Positions 16,946-26,900 of a stretch of DNA of 64,000 bases are shown here, one piece after another. The notes under the pieces are model-generated. The model worked only from the letters and a program-made list of their open reading frames with translations. It was not told the DNA's origin and made no database searches. The stretch is from SM23-73-3 sp964580215 (lineage in GTDB: Bacteria; Zixibacteria; MSB-5A5; SM1-73), in NCBI GenBank assembly GCA_964580215.1, contig CAZOJT010000001.1, positions 1 to 64,000 of the forward strand. Direction: 5' to 3'. The translations under genes were made by a program, and so were the position numbers. Position 1 is the stretch's first letter. Every line of letters starts with the position of its first letter.

Positions 16946-17329
16946 TTACCAAGAGGATACCGAGGGTACAGAACCAAAAACTTTACAGACAGGACATTTC
17001 CAATTGCAGTTCGTTGGTCTATCGGGATGATTATCATTGTCTAGCTTCTGCTTTCCACCAAAATCATGGTAGTTCCGACATTCTTTTTCAAATGCTGCTT
17101 TGGGGGAAGAAGCGTAGCTGAACTTGAAAGCCTGGTATGCTGATATTGAAAGACGAACCCTAAGTTCTTGTTTGACATCCACATCAGACCTTCCAACATA
17201 TTGCACAACGAAAGAACCATCGCGGCTGATGTAGCCTAGGGCATAGTTACCGGCTGACTTTCGTGTAACGACCTCACCAATCTTCAGCGAGGTGAAGTCA
17301 TGCGGGCCATTCATGTTCAAGGACGGCAT
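16946..17329 (-). CDS. Small GIY-YIG-like protein
   Basis: A 127-residue protein that I read as a member of the GIY-YIG nuclease-like superfamily. It has YALGYISRDGSFVVQYVGRS in the position of the GIY and YIG strands, a following Arg, and a C-terminal KAAFEKECRNYHDFGG block whose Glu could be the metal ligand, then WKCPVC, a possible Cys pair. ATG 17329 is chosen over GTG 17335 because AGGAGG (complement of 17335-17340) stands 5 bases before it. It lies 68 bases downstream of the ImmA/IrrE gene on the same strand, so it may be the last gene of that island. Function unknown. Confidence 0.6.
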   Translation of the reverse strand: MPSLNMNGPHDFTSLKIGEVVTRKSAGNYALGYISRDGSFVVQYVGRSDVDVKQELRVRLSISAYQAFKFSYASSPKAAFEKECRNYHDFGGKQKLDNDNHPDRPTNCNWKCPVCKVFGSVPSVSSW

Positions 17330-17397
17330 AAACACCTCCTATGTTTCAAGTTACCATTTATGTATCTCATTAGTTTAAACGAGCGGGCGTAACAGAG

Positions 17398-17895
17398 TCA
17401 GAGGTATTTAAGCAGATTTTGAGAGGTAATTTTTATTACTAAAGCAGTTATACTTACATTAAATGTCTTTGAGAGGGCCTCAATATCTTGTTCGAATTTC
17501 ATTTGCTTCTTCAGCAATTCAAGAGGGATCAAAAGCTCTGCAGAAAATTCATCGGACTCTTTGTCACACAGATCGATGCCTTCTTTTTCCAGTTCTTCTT
17601 CAGGGGAGTGATTTAAGAAGTAATGGCCCAATTCGTGCCCCACAGAAAAGCGTTGTCGATGAATATGATGGCTTTTATTTAAACCTATTAGTTTATGTTC
17701 GGGAATCATTATAGCTGACCGACTTTCGTCTATTCTTTCGAGATAATCTACCTCGAATCCAAAACTCTTAGCGATGTCAAACACTGGAATAGGTGGACAA
17801 AAGCTCTTTTTTGTTGACCCATAGTACTGTTTCAGGATTTTCCTTGCTTCTTCTCTTGCGTAGCCTATCCTCTTTTTTAATCGCTCATCATCCAT
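17398..17895 (-). CDS. ImmA/IrrE-family metallo-endopeptidase
   Basis: A zinc peptidase of the ImmA/IrrE family (DUF955, M78). Known members cleave a partner HTH repressor to switch on genes (ImmA/ImmR of ICEBs1, IrrE/DdrO of Deinococcus). The HELGH motif is at residues 87-91 (FSVGHELGHYFLNH), and a downstream Glu in DEFSAELLIP (about 116-120) fits the third ligand. It is 165 residues, a single-domain form. It begins 6 bases after the stop of an XRE-like HTH gene, the expected arrangement for a protease and its target. The target in this case is inferred. Confidence 0.9.
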   Translation of the reverse strand: MDDERLKKRIGYAREEARKILKQYYGSTKKSFCPPIPVFDIAKSFGFEVDYLERIDESRSAIMIPEHKLIGLNKSHHIHRQRFSVGHELGHYFLNHSPEEELEKEGIDLCDKESDEFSAELLIPLELLKKQMKFEQDIEALSKTFNVSITALVIKITSQNLLKYL

Positions 17896-17901
17896 TTAGA
17901 G

Positions 17902-18552
17902 TTACTCTGATTCTTGTTTTAATCTTTCAAAAAACTTTGTTATTTCTTTGTCAATTTCCTTTTTCCTTTCTGGAGTCAGTTTTCGCAAAGCTTTTTTTAA
18001 AAAGAGTTCTTCTCTAGATTTCAATAGGGAATAACTACGTTCTGTTTGACCAACCTTTCTATCAATTCTGCCGAACGAAGAACTTAGATTTTTACTGAAA
18101 TTTGATAACAATATCGATTTCTTTATGAGGCTCGCAACTGTTTTTAGGTTTATTTTTAGATAGTCTATTATCTTTGACATTTGTTTAATGGGAACTTCAA
18201 GCGGTGAAATGAAATTTAGCTCAAGATTTGTTATATTTAAACTCTCACATTTCAGAATTCTGCCAAACTCCTCTCTAGTGAGGTTTGAGTTTTCCCTCAG
18301 GAGCTGCACATATTCGCCGAAGTGCATTATCGAATCCATATTTGATAGCCTCTCTGCTATCTCTCTTTTTCGTTTTAACGCGATAGATAATTTCTGTAAC
18401 ATTTCTTCGGATTCCATGTCGGTAAGGGCGAATTCCGGTTCTTCAGACATAATATGGTCTATCACAGCTTTTTCCGGAAATAACTCTCCTGACCTCCCCA
18501 AAAACTCGAGGTAGCTTCGCAAATCTTCTGGGTCTATTTTGTCGGTGGACAT
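17902..18552 (-). CDS. XRE-like helix-turn-helix protein, possible ImmA/IrrE substrate
   Basis: A 216-residue protein. The middle (about 79-134: FGEYVQLLRENSNLTREEFGRIL ... PIKQMSKIIDYLKI) resembles a Cro/CI-type HTH, although the recognition-helix region is divergent. The N-terminal 75 residues are acidic and helical; the C-terminal 80 are very rich in Lys/Arg/Glu. It lies 4 bases after the ECF sigma gene and 6 before the protease gene. It could be a repressor or anti-sigma-like protein cut by the protease. I see no zinc-binding anti-sigma motif and no TM segment. Confidence 0.65.
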   Translation of the reverse strand: MSTDKIDPEDLRSYLEFLGRSGELFPEKAVIDHIMSEEPEFALTDMESEEMLQKLSIALKRKREIAERLSNMDSIMHFGEYVQLLRENSNLTREEFGRILKCESLNITNLELNFISPLEVPIKQMSKIIDYLKINLKTVASLIKKSILLSNFSKNLSSSFGRIDRKVGQTERSYSLLKSREELFLKKALRKLTPERKKEIDKEITKFFERLKQESE

Positions 18553-18556
18553 TGCA

Positions 18557-19291
18557 TTATCCCTCGATCATTTTCTTGAGCCTGTCAATACATCGTTTAT
18601 AGTAAATTCTAACATGGTCGCTGTTCATCCCGCAAATCTTTCCCGTTTCCTTATCTGACATACCTGATGAACGACACTTGACTATGATCCGGTCTCTTTC
18701 CCCTAGGTTTTCAATCGCAGCAAGAAGCTTAGCTTTTCGGGGATCTTCCCTTTCTCCAATGGATCCGTACTCAGTTACTAGTCGTTTCTCGACTTCAACC
18801 TTTCCTGAAGAATTTGTATTATCTTGAGCCGAGGTTGATTCATCATAGGGAACCAGCTGAAACCGTTCTTTTATCCTTTGATCCTTCCTATTGTAATCGA
18901 CGATCTTGTTGTGTAAGATTCGAAAGACCCAGGATGAAAAGTCCTTCTCCGAATTCTCGAATTGAAACGTGTCTATCTTTTGAAAGACCTTCATTAACGT
19001 GTCTGAGACAACCGAGACTGTTATCTCTTTATCATTATTGAGGTGCTTTAAGGCATAAGAATATAAACGATCCTGATATTTTCTGACAAGGCTCCTCAGT
19101 GAGGTTTTTGAACCTTCTTTTAACCCATCTACAATTTCTGCGTCAGAAAGAGACATGTCTGCTGCACCATCACCCATTAAAGTCAAACGATTAAACGTAA
19201 CAGTTCCAGTTTCTAGAATTTTTCTCGTGTTCGGAGAACCGGAATTCGCGAAGCTAGCAGGCATCGCCATTTCCTGATATTCTTGCATCAA
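18557..19291 (-). CDS. ECF-type RNA polymerase sigma factor
   Basis: A sigma-70 family factor with region 2 (about residues 65-140: LVRKYQDRLYSYALKHLNND ... DTLMKVFQKIDTF ... SSWVFRILHNKIVDYNRK) and region 4 (about 185-240: AIENLGERDRIIVKCRSSGMSDKETGKICGMNSDHVRIYYKRCIDRLKK), with no region 3, as in ECF factors. The sigma domain begins near MSLSDAEIVDGLKEG (ATG 19156); the reading frame extends 45 residues upstream with no strong ribosome site, so the start is uncertain. The Ser/Thr-rich linker between regions 2 and 4 is longer than usual. It is the second gene of the TPR-sigma-HTH-protease run. Confidence 0.88.
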   Translation of the reverse strand: MMQEYQEMAMPASFANSGSPNTRKILETGTVTFNRLTLMGDGAADMSLSDAEIVDGLKEGSKTSLRSLVRKYQDRLYSYALKHLNNDKEITVSVVSDTLMKVFQKIDTFQFENSEKDFSSWVFRILHNKIVDYNRKDQRIKERFQLVPYDESTSAQDNTNSSGKVEVEKRLVTEYGSIGEREDPRKAKLLAAIENLGERDRIIVKCRSSGMSDKETGKICGMNSDHVRIYYKRCIDRLKKMIEG

Positions 19292-19341
19292 GAGACACCC
19301 ACAGGCGGGTACACAAGTTATCCCGACACTTGCAAAGCCCG

Positions 19342-20619
19342 CTAGTAGCCCATCTCCTTTAGCTCAGCCAAAAGCTCTTTAATTCTTTCGTTATTGTAGG
19401 TAGGTCTCGTAGTCTTGAGCTTCTCCAGTATTTCCTTTGCTTCGTTATACTTGAAGTCATTGTAGTATGCGATGGCGATATTGAAGTTTAGCCGGCAAAT
19501 CTCTTCATGATCCTCCTTAATTCCTGATTTCAACAGGTAGTTCATCGCTTCACGGTAGTAAGCTCGCGCTTCTGACCATCTTTTGTCATCAAACGCCTTT
19601 GACGCCTTCCTACATATTGCTTCTTCGCCTTGCCACATTGATGCTGCTTTGGCGTCTTTGATCATTGCTTTGATCTTCTGAGGCTGATACTCCGGAAATT
19701 CCGACCTCAGCTGAGACAGCGCCTTTCGCCATCGTGAGTATTTCCCCTCATTGAGGTAGGTCAAGGCACGATTGTACATTAACCTAGGAATCTTCAAATC
19801 GTCAACGCCTAGGGCGACTCCGACGGCTTCATAGCTTTCTATGGCACCGGACCAGTGAACTCTTGCCAGTGCGTAGTTCTCCTTGTCAAATTCCTTGGAG
19901 GCAAGCTCGTCAAGCTTACTTGCGAAATCCTTTCTGATCCAAGCAGGAAACTTACGGCGAAGCTCGTTTGATCGTGTAAGAATAAGGGCGTAGTCCATCA
20001 CTTCCTCAGCCTGCCTGTAATCTCCCTCCAGCCAATATGTAAGAGCCCAATCTGATACCACAGGGGCGATGTAATAGTTAAAGGTGAACTCGTCAGCCTT
20101 TTCCATGGGCACCAACGTATCCATAGCCATTGAAAATATCCAACTGTCCCAAATGTCCCAAGTTTGCTTAGATAGCTCCCTTGCCTTCTTGTAGTCTTCT
20201 TGAGCCATCATTAACTCAACTGAATCAGATAATTCCCAGGCGAACAAGCACAAGTGGTATCTTTTAGAAGATACAACACGACGTTTCAATCTGTCGTTGC
20301 CAGTTCTTGCTGCCTCTACCTCAACCTTGTCCAAGATTTCCAGACATTTCGGATAGTTCCCTTGGCATGAATAAAGATGCGCCAGATATAATTTCGCCTG
20401 CAAGTCTTTGGGCTTTTTTATCAGATACTCCTTAAGAACGCCTATCGCTTCTACATACTCTGCTATTCCCTCCAAAGCCCGTGCCTTCCTAAGTAATTGG
20501 CTTTGATGGTACAGGTAATACTTGTACCCTCCATAAGTTATCCCACATATAATGAGAACTGAGAGAATCAGGAAAAGCGATTTCCTTCTTGCGCTATAAT
20601 TCCTAAATCTAAAGACCAC
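19342..20619 (-). CDS. Membrane-anchored TPR protein
   Basis: A 425-residue protein with one TM helix near the N-terminus (about residues 14-34, FLILSVLIICGITYGGYKYYL) preceded by Arg/Lys, so the C-terminal bulk probably faces the periplasm. Tetratricopeptide-like helix pairs are seen at about 45-120 (EGIAEYVEAIGVLKEYLIKKPKDLQAKLYLAHLYSCQGNYPKCLEIL), about 195-225, 255-310 and 345-420. It is the first gene after a near-consensus promoter and precedes the ECF sigma gene by 50 bases. A sensor or scaffold feeding the sigma/HTH/protease genes is possible but only inferred. Confidence 0.75.
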   Translation of the reverse strand: MVFRFRNYSARRKSLFLILSVLIICGITYGGYKYYLYHQSQLLRKARALEGIAEYVEAIGVLKEYLIKKPKDLQAKLYLAHLYSCQGNYPKCLEILDKVEVEAARTGNDRLKRRVVSSKRYHLCLFAWELSDSVELMMAQEDYKKARELSKQTWDIWDSWIFSMAMDTLVPMEKADEFTFNYYIAPVVSDWALTYWLEGDYRQAEEVMDYALILTRSNELRRKFPAWIRKDFASKLDELASKEFDKENYALARVHWSGAIESYEAVGVALGVDDLKIPRLMYNRALTYLNEGKYSRWRKALSQLRSEFPEYQPQKIKAMIKDAKAASMWQGEEAICRKASKAFDDKRWSEARAYYREAMNYLLKSGIKEDHEEICRLNFNIAIAYYNDFKYNEAKEILEKLKTTRPTYNNERIKELLAELKEMGY

Positions 20620-20687
20620 GGTTTCCCTCTTAAATCTAGACTTATGACGGAATGAATCGTCGGTCTCACTCTAAAAAAAATTGATGG

Positions 20688-20715
20688 GTTATAATCCTCG
20701 GCGCCGCTTTGTCAA
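20688..20715 (-). promoter_or_regulatory. Near-consensus sigma-70 promoter of the TPR-sigma-HTH-protease operon
   Basis: Read on the minus strand: TTGACA (complement of 20710-20715), a 16-bp spacer and TATAAC (complement of 20688-20693). The start site would be near 20681, about 60 bases before the TPR gene. No other promoter was seen between the four genes. Confidence 0.65.
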
Positions 20716-21083
20716 GCCGACAATTTAAAGTTATCCGAATTCCTCTTAAAAGTCAATACCTTTCACAGGATTTCATGTCCTCCGTCTTCTGCGGTAAAGT
20801 CTTGCTCGATTCTATTATTCCAGTTGTTGGTTTTTTATGAGCATCAGCTTCTGATCCTCCGAGGACACAAGTTCCCCGGTGCTAATTAGCAGCGGCATTT
20901 CCCAATGCCGATGCATCAAAGATGTGTTTACAGGGTACTTGCTTTGGCGCAAATTAACTTGACCTTTTAATAGCAGGTCTGTATTTTCTGGTATGTTTTT
21001 TCGGCAAATTGAGATTGCTTTTGTGAACGCCGTTTATTTTTTGTAACCTGTGAGCACCTTTAAAAAAATGAGAGGTTGAGTAT
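20716..21083 (+). promoter_or_regulatory. Gap with candidate promoter for the C69 peptidase
   Basis: No gene in this gap. TTGACC (20959-20964), a 17-bp spacer and TATTTT (20982-20987) form a candidate promoter for the peptidase at 21084. A small hairpin CGGCATT...AATGCCG lies at 20893-20910. Confidence 0.4.
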
Positions 21084-22727
21084 ATGAAAAATCAACTGTT
21101 TATATCAACGATCTGCTTGTGTATTTATGTTTTTGTAACCGGCTCGCAACCGGAGGCCTGCACCAGCCTGTTAGTGACCAAAGGAGTCTCGGAGGACGGT
21201 TCAGTAATGATCACCTATACCTGTGATGCGGAGTTCCATCCTCATCTTGAGTATACACCTCCAGCCGATTACCAGCCGGGGGATTCGCTTGAGATAACCG
21301 ATTGGCACGGGAACGTGCGAGGCAAGATAAAGCGGGTTCCGCACACCTTTGCTGTCGTCGGCATGATGAACCAACACCAACTGGTCATCAGCGAGACAAC
21401 CTTCGATGGTCGCGAGGAACTGCGCAATCCTGATGGTCTGTTACACTACTGGGACATGATGGACCTGGCACTGAAGCGGGCCAAGACCGCTCGGGAGGCG
21501 ATTGCGGTTATGACCGATCTGGTCGCCGAATATGGCTACCGATCCACCGGTGAATCGTTCTCCATCGCTGATACAAAAGAATCCTGGATACTGGAGATGA
21601 TCGGGCCCGGGCCAGGCGGGCAGGGAGCCGTATGGGTAGCACTCAAAATTCCGGACGGATACATATCCTGTCATGCCAACAAAGCCCGAATCGGCGAGTT
21701 CCCGACCGATGATGAGGAAAACTGTCGGTATTCTGATAACGTCATCTCCTTCGCTGTGGAAAAGGGGTATTACGATCCAACATCGGGCGAACCGTTCCGA
21801 TTCTGTAATGCTTACTGTCCGTCCACACCGAAAAACCAGCGTTACGCTGATACGCGTGTCTGGAGCATCTTCCGCCGGGCCGCACCTTCAAAAAATCTCT
21901 CGCCTGATTATCACCGAGCAGTAGAGGGAGCCGAACCCTACCCGTTATGGATCAAACCCGACAAAAAGCTGTCTTTGGCTGACGTGTTCGCCCTGATGCG
22001 AGATCACTATGAAGGAACCGATTATGACATGACCAAAGGAATCGACTCCGGTCCTTATGGCACCCCCAACCGCTGGCGGCCCATGAATTGGATGGTCGAC
22101 AGCGTCGAATATACATGGGAACGTCCCATTTCAACCCAGCAGACCGCCTTTTCGTTTGTTTCCCAGTCACGCTCATGGCTTCCGGACCCTATGGGCGGTG
22201 TCTTTTGGTATGGCGTAGATGATACCTACACCACCTGCTATATACCGTTATATTGCGGCATCGATACCGTTCCGAGATCCTTCACGGTCGGGAGCTCGCA
22301 AAAATTTTCATGGGACTCAGCCTGGTGGGTGTTTAATTTCGTGGCAAATTTTGCTAACCTGAAATATTCTTATATGCTGCCGGAGATTCAGGCGGTACAG
22401 AGCGATATCGAAGGAACTTTTCTGGCTCTCCAACCGGCGGTGGAAAAGACAGCGGTCGAGCTTTCCAAATCCGATCCGAAACTTATGACTCGTTACCTGA
22501 CCGATTACTCGGTTACGCAAGGTGAAATGGTGGTAACGAAATGGCGGGAACTGGGCGAACATCTGATAACGAAATACAACGACGGGTATGTCAAGGACGA
22601 AGAAGGCCGCCCCCAGGAAAAAGGATATCCTGAAACCTGGCTCAGAGAGGTTGTGAAATCCCGACCTGACCAGTTTCGCCTGCCAGAGAAAAAAGAGGAA
22701 ATCCCGGAATCGAAGCTGATAGATTGA
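21084..22727 (+). CDS. Secreted C69-family dipeptidase
   Basis: A peptidase of family C69 (PepD/U34, Ntn-hydrolase fold). A signal peptide (residues 1-25, ending GSQPEA) is followed at once by CTSLLVTKG, so cleavage would expose Cys26 as the N-terminal nucleophile. Other family blocks are DGSVMITYTCDAEFHP, NQHQLVISETTFDGREEL, ESFSIADTKESWILEMIGPG, YISCHANKARIGEFP and DTRVWSIFRRAAPS. Its 547 residues fit the long C69 group. It stands alone downstream of a candidate promoter. A role in scavenging peptides outside the cytoplasm is inferred. Confidence 0.9.
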   Translation: MKNQLFISTICLCIYVFVTGSQPEACTSLLVTKGVSEDGSVMITYTCDAEFHPHLEYTPPADYQPGDSLEITDWHGNVRGKIKRVPHTFAVVGMMNQHQLVISETTFDGREELRNPDGLLHYWDMMDLALKRAKTAREAIAVMTDLVAEYGYRSTGESFSIADTKESWILEMIGPGPGGQGAVWVALKIPDGYISCHANKARIGEFPTDDEENCRYSDNVISFAVEKGYYDPTSGEPFRFCNAYCPSTPKNQRYADTRVWSIFRRAAPSKNLSPDYHRAVEGAEPYPLWIKPDKKLSLADVFALMRDHYEGTDYDMTKGIDSGPYGTPNRWRPMNWMVDSVEYTWERPISTQQTAFSFVSQSRSWLPDPMGGVFWYGVDDTYTTCYIPLYCGIDTVPRSFTVGSSQKFSWDSAWWVFNFVANFANLKYSYMLPEIQAVQSDIEGTFLALQPAVEKTAVELSKSDPKLMTRYLTDYSVTQGEMVVTKWRELGEHLITKYNDGYVKDEEGRPQEKGYPETWLREVVKSRPDQFRLPEKKEEIPESKLID

Positions 22728-22746
22728 AAACAAGAATTCACTGTTG

Positions 22747-22830
22747 TGTCAGGTCACACGCCTGAAGGCGCAAGACTTGACAGAACAGAGACTGTCAGGT
22801 CATACGCTCAAAAGGCGCAAGACCTGACAG
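22747..22830. repeat. Two tandem CTGTCAGGTC hairpins
   Basis: Two similar hairpins lie end to end (22747-22783 and 22792-22830). The second has perfect arms, CTGTCAGGTC and GACCTGACAG. They follow the C69 gene but lack a T-run. The rest of the gap (22831-23189) holds no gene I can support; the 106-codon ORF ending at 23270 overlaps the dockerin gene on the other strand. Confidence 0.7.
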
Positions 22831-23189
22831 AACGATGAACGAAGATTTTCTTATTCGATTTGCCGAAGACTCAAGACCTTCGCATTGAAGGTTGTGTCAG
22901 ATCCCAAATCCTGTCATGCTAATGCCAAAAGGCAACAAAACAACACCTGTTGGGCAGCATTCGCCTACAGCTGGAAAAGCTTGCAACTTTTCTGAAATTG
23001 GAGGCTAAGGGTATGCTGGCTCCAATAGTTGATTTTTCGCAAAAGCTACAAGACAACAATCCACCCAAGACGACTTCAAATTCTGCTAAAGGCAGTTTTT
23101 GGGTAAGTGTCTCGCAACCATCTCAAGAGACAACTATTAACGAGTGCTTTTTGGAAAAGCAAAGTTTTAGGCCTTCCCTTGCTTTTCCA

Positions 23190-23909
23190 TTATTCACAAG
23201 GATTGCAGGGCTCAGGTCCACCTTTATACAAATAATTAATAAGATAGAGCAAATCCCCAAGGTCTACTAAAATGTCGCAATTCACATCACCCACAATCCA
23301 CAAAGGCAATGGTTCCGGTCCACCTTTGTAAAGGTAGTTTATGAGGTAGAGTACGTCACCCAAATCGATCACGTCGTCATCATTAACGTCGCCGATAGGA
23401 TATCCAGGCCCCAACACGATGATCTGTCCGTCCTCTGTCGTGACCTCGATGGGATCGGAGAACGGAATGGGGTCACGGAGGATGCACTGGCCAAAAGCCA
23501 CCGGGGTCTCACCCACCCGTTTGCCTGTAAGCATGATCCGGGCAAGCTGTCCGGGACCGCTCACAAAGGTGCCTTCACCAAAAATGGATGCGCCGAAATA
23601 AAGTGAATCCGGGAAGAAATCGTCGTAGTTCCATTCAAACCAGACCTGATGAAACAGGCTGATGGAATCAAACATGGTTCCTCGAGTCACTGACTCCGGG
23701 TAGACCTTCGAGGTATCAATATACATCACACACATATAACTGTGGATCGAATCCACCAGGGAATCCACCCGGATATCCACCCAGAACATAGTGTCCACGC
23801 ATTGTACGGTCAACGGGGGATCCACAAAAACCAACTGCGCATTTGCATCCAGTGGGAGTGCTCCCAACAACAGGCACAATACTGAAATCAGAATTATGTA
23901 TCGATTCAT
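23190..23909 (-). CDS. Secreted cohesin-like/dockerin protein
   Basis: A 239-residue exported protein: signal peptide (about 1-24, ending DANA), then a beta-sandwich resembling cohesin-type domains (about 25-170: LTVQCVDTMFWVDIRVDSL ... GQLARIMLTGKRVGETPVAFGQCIL), then two dockerin-type Ca-binding repeats at about 172-236 (GDVNDDDVIDLGDVLYLINY and GDVNCDILVDLGDLLYLINY, each followed by LYKGGPEP). The ribosome site GGAGG precedes the ATG. It lies 87 bases downstream of the giant beta-helix gene on the same strand. Related repeats end the C25 peptidase at 34.7 kb. In FCB-type lineages these do not imply a cellulosome. Confidence 0.85.
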   Translation of the reverse strand: MNRYIILISVLCLLLGALPLDANAQLVFVDPPLTVQCVDTMFWVDIRVDSLVDSIHSYMCVMYIDTSKVYPESVTRGTMFDSISLFHQVWFEWNYDDFFPDSLYFGASIFGEGTFVSGPGQLARIMLTGKRVGETPVAFGQCILRDPIPFSDPIEVTTEDGQIIVLGPGYPIGDVNDDDVIDLGDVLYLINYLYKGGPEPLPLWIVGDVNCDILVDLGDLLYLINYLYKGGPEPCNPCE

Positions 23910-23996
23910 CTATCCTCCATTCGGGAAACTGGGGCCCCGGCCTCCATGCCGAGGCCCCGGTTTCAGGCAAGATGACATTCCCTTGATGTGAATTTG

Positions 23997-26900
23997 TTAC
24001 TTCAGCAGAATCATCTTACGCATGTTGGTAAAGTTTCCAGCAGTAATCTTGTAGAAGTAGATGCCGCTGGAGATATCTTTAGCGTTCCAGACCACCTGTT
24101 GATGTCCTACCTCAACCAAGCCGTCAACCAGTGTTGCCACTTTCTGACCCCTCACGTTGTAAACCACCAGCTTCACGTAGGTAGCTTGGGGAAGGTCATA
24201 CTTGATGATCGTCGTCGGGTTGAATGGGTTCGGATGGTTGTGATGAAGTGCGAACTCGGTTGGAATCGCCTCACCCTGGTTTTCCACTTCCACATCCGTA
24301 GGACTCAGCGGAATCTCGTTGCCTTCGCCGTCATAGAGAATCGCTTCCTCCAGCCGGACTACAGACGCCATCTCGGAAGCCTCATAGCTGAAATCAAGGT
24401 AGGCAACTGCACCGGAGCCAATCAGGTAACCGTCAGGTCCCAACGCGGCCATATCTACATCCACCAACCCATTACCGGTGATGGGAGTGCCGAAGAATTC
24501 GGCAAATCCTTCACTGATACCCACTTCACCCCGCCGGACTTCCATCAGCGACAGAGCATTGGTGTTGTAGCTGATTCGGCTATGGAACAGGTGGGTGGCA
24601 TCGCCCGGATTGGTCAGCATCAACGCAAATGTGATGCCATCAGGATGATTGCTCTCCACTTGCTTGAGCCAAACCGCGGCAATCTCATCGACATTCTTGT
24701 TCAACTGTCGCGGCGGATTTGTGCCCGGCAGCAGAGGCCAGTTGTCGCAGTCACCCGAGGGTCCCACGATGTTGTAATTAAAGGAGAGGGGCAACAGGTC
24801 CTTGTAGTTGATCACATTGTCCGGCATGGGAATGCCGCGTCCGATCCCGTGTTCCTGTGTTTCGGGACCGTAGTCAACCTCCGGGTCGGCGGTGGCAGGA
24901 CTGCCGTACACTACGCTCAAGCGGTGCACATCACCCACGGAACCAAGCACCTGTCCGTCATAAGCATAAAGATTGCCCCCGATATCCGTCACATCGCCCA
25001 ACCAGTAGGAGGTGGCACGATCTGCGCCCGTTCCCAGCATCATGTTCGCATCTGACCAGTTTCCAGCCGCATCTTGCGTGAACCCGGCATACCAGTAAAT
25101 GTCGCGGTTGTCGCGGGTGGTGTTTGCAAAAAAGGTTCCCGAACCATTGCAGTCTTCCCCATCATCGTTGAACCAGGTTAGCTGATCGCAAGGATAGGTA
25201 TCGGTGCCTTCATAAAGCACATACCAATTGGGATCGTTGTAGCCAGTTGGCACTGGATCCGAAGCCGCATACACTGGATAATTCCCAGCCCTGTAAGGGC
25301 TGCGCAGAATCTTCAGCTTCACCGCATTTGTCGCATCGAAGTCATAATTCCACTCCAAGCAGATGTGATTGTGCGCCGGCATGGCATCCAGGCAGGTCAT
25401 GTAGTTGTCGGTCTCGGTATCAATGCAGAAGGTGAAAGCATCACAATTGGAGTCGAAGTTGCAGCAGTTGTCCCACACTGTTAGCTCTACATAATAGATG
25501 CCATCGCCATGGGCGGTGTGTGTGGCTGCCCAAATCGCATCCCGCTCTGTCTGGTTTGTGGGGTAACAAATGTTGTAATCCCCAGAAATAGGTGTGGTGA
25601 AGAAATCATTGGTGAAAACCAGATCGCCCGAACCACAACCCGAGGCCTTGTAAATCTGGATGGTGGCTCGTAAAAGCTCGCACTGCCACTCTTGGGCGCC
25701 CTTGTAGAAATTAAGGGTCCAACAAGTCCAATCCGGGTCATCCGGTGCACTATAGCAAGGGGTGATGTTACCAGGATGATCCTTAGTCGGCGCTGTGTTG
25801 TCCACGTTAATGATCGCCAATCCCGGCGATACGTCTACCAGAATGCCATCTCCATCCCGAACCTCGTCGGCGGTGCAGGTAAGCGTCTGCGCGGTGTTTT
25901 CACAAGTGCCATCGTGGTTGAAGCAGATCTCGCCTATCTTCACGTTGGCGCCGGTAAAGTTTGGATCGTCAAAACTGCCGTCGATGTGCAGCACATCCCC
26001 GAACATCGTGGTCTCCCAGAAGAATAGGTCCGAGTGAGTGCCAGAACTGGAAACCAGATCAATGCAAGTTGGCAACGGATATTTAAAGTGGAAAAAGCGA
26101 ACGTCGGTGCCCGTCAGTTTGAAATCTAAGCAGAAGTCATCACAGGGATCGTTGCAGCCAGCGTAGATTTCTGCATCAAATCCGGCATCACCACCCAGCC
26201 AGGGGCAGTAGTCCGCGTTCTCGCTCACCTTGTCGCCCAATGTGCCTGAAAGCTCAGCCACTGCGTTCACCATGGTAGAGACATCGTAACACTCATCCAG
26301 CTGGGCTTCTTCTGATCCGATCAGATCCTCAGGACCATCCACCGAACCCCACCAGTTGTACTCAGCGTCAACAATACTTTTGGCACCTTCGTTCAGTAAT
26401 CCATAGTGAGTGTTTCCGGATATGCTGTTGTAATGGACTGAGATCTGGCTGGCATCAGCGCTAGAGCTTATTCTTATGCCGCGGGCTGCTCCGGAGATTG
26501 TCATCCCGGTTATGGTTGCAGTTGAGGTTGGACCTAGGATGTTGATTCCAGCGCTCCAAACACTGGGAGGGGGAGTGTTCAGGTCCTGGATTGTTCCTCC
26601 GCTGATAAGCAGGTTTTGTGCTTGGTTATTGTTGAACCCAAGCGCTACAACCAAGGGAGTATTGAGGTCCCTGATATCGGTATCGATGAATTCGGCATCT
26701 GTTGTGTATTCATTATAAATCCCACATGTAAAGTCCCCAGCAGAAGTAAGACCACTAATATGGGTATGGATGAATTTGTTGCCCACATGTTCGCCGCCCG
26801 ATAATGCAAGATGCTGAATACCATATACCGACCCAGGACTATTCAAATTTGAAATGGTGGTTGTGGTAAAGGTATTGTTATTAGATGGAGGATTCGGATC

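Noticed and set aside
22950..23270. 106-codon plus-strand ORF
   Set aside because: It overlaps the 3' end of the dockerin gene on the other strand and has no recognisable sequence or ribosome site.
23988..25055. 355-codon plus-strand ORF opposite the beta-helix gene
   Set aside because: It lies entirely antisense to a well-supported gene; composition is typical of a shadow ORF.
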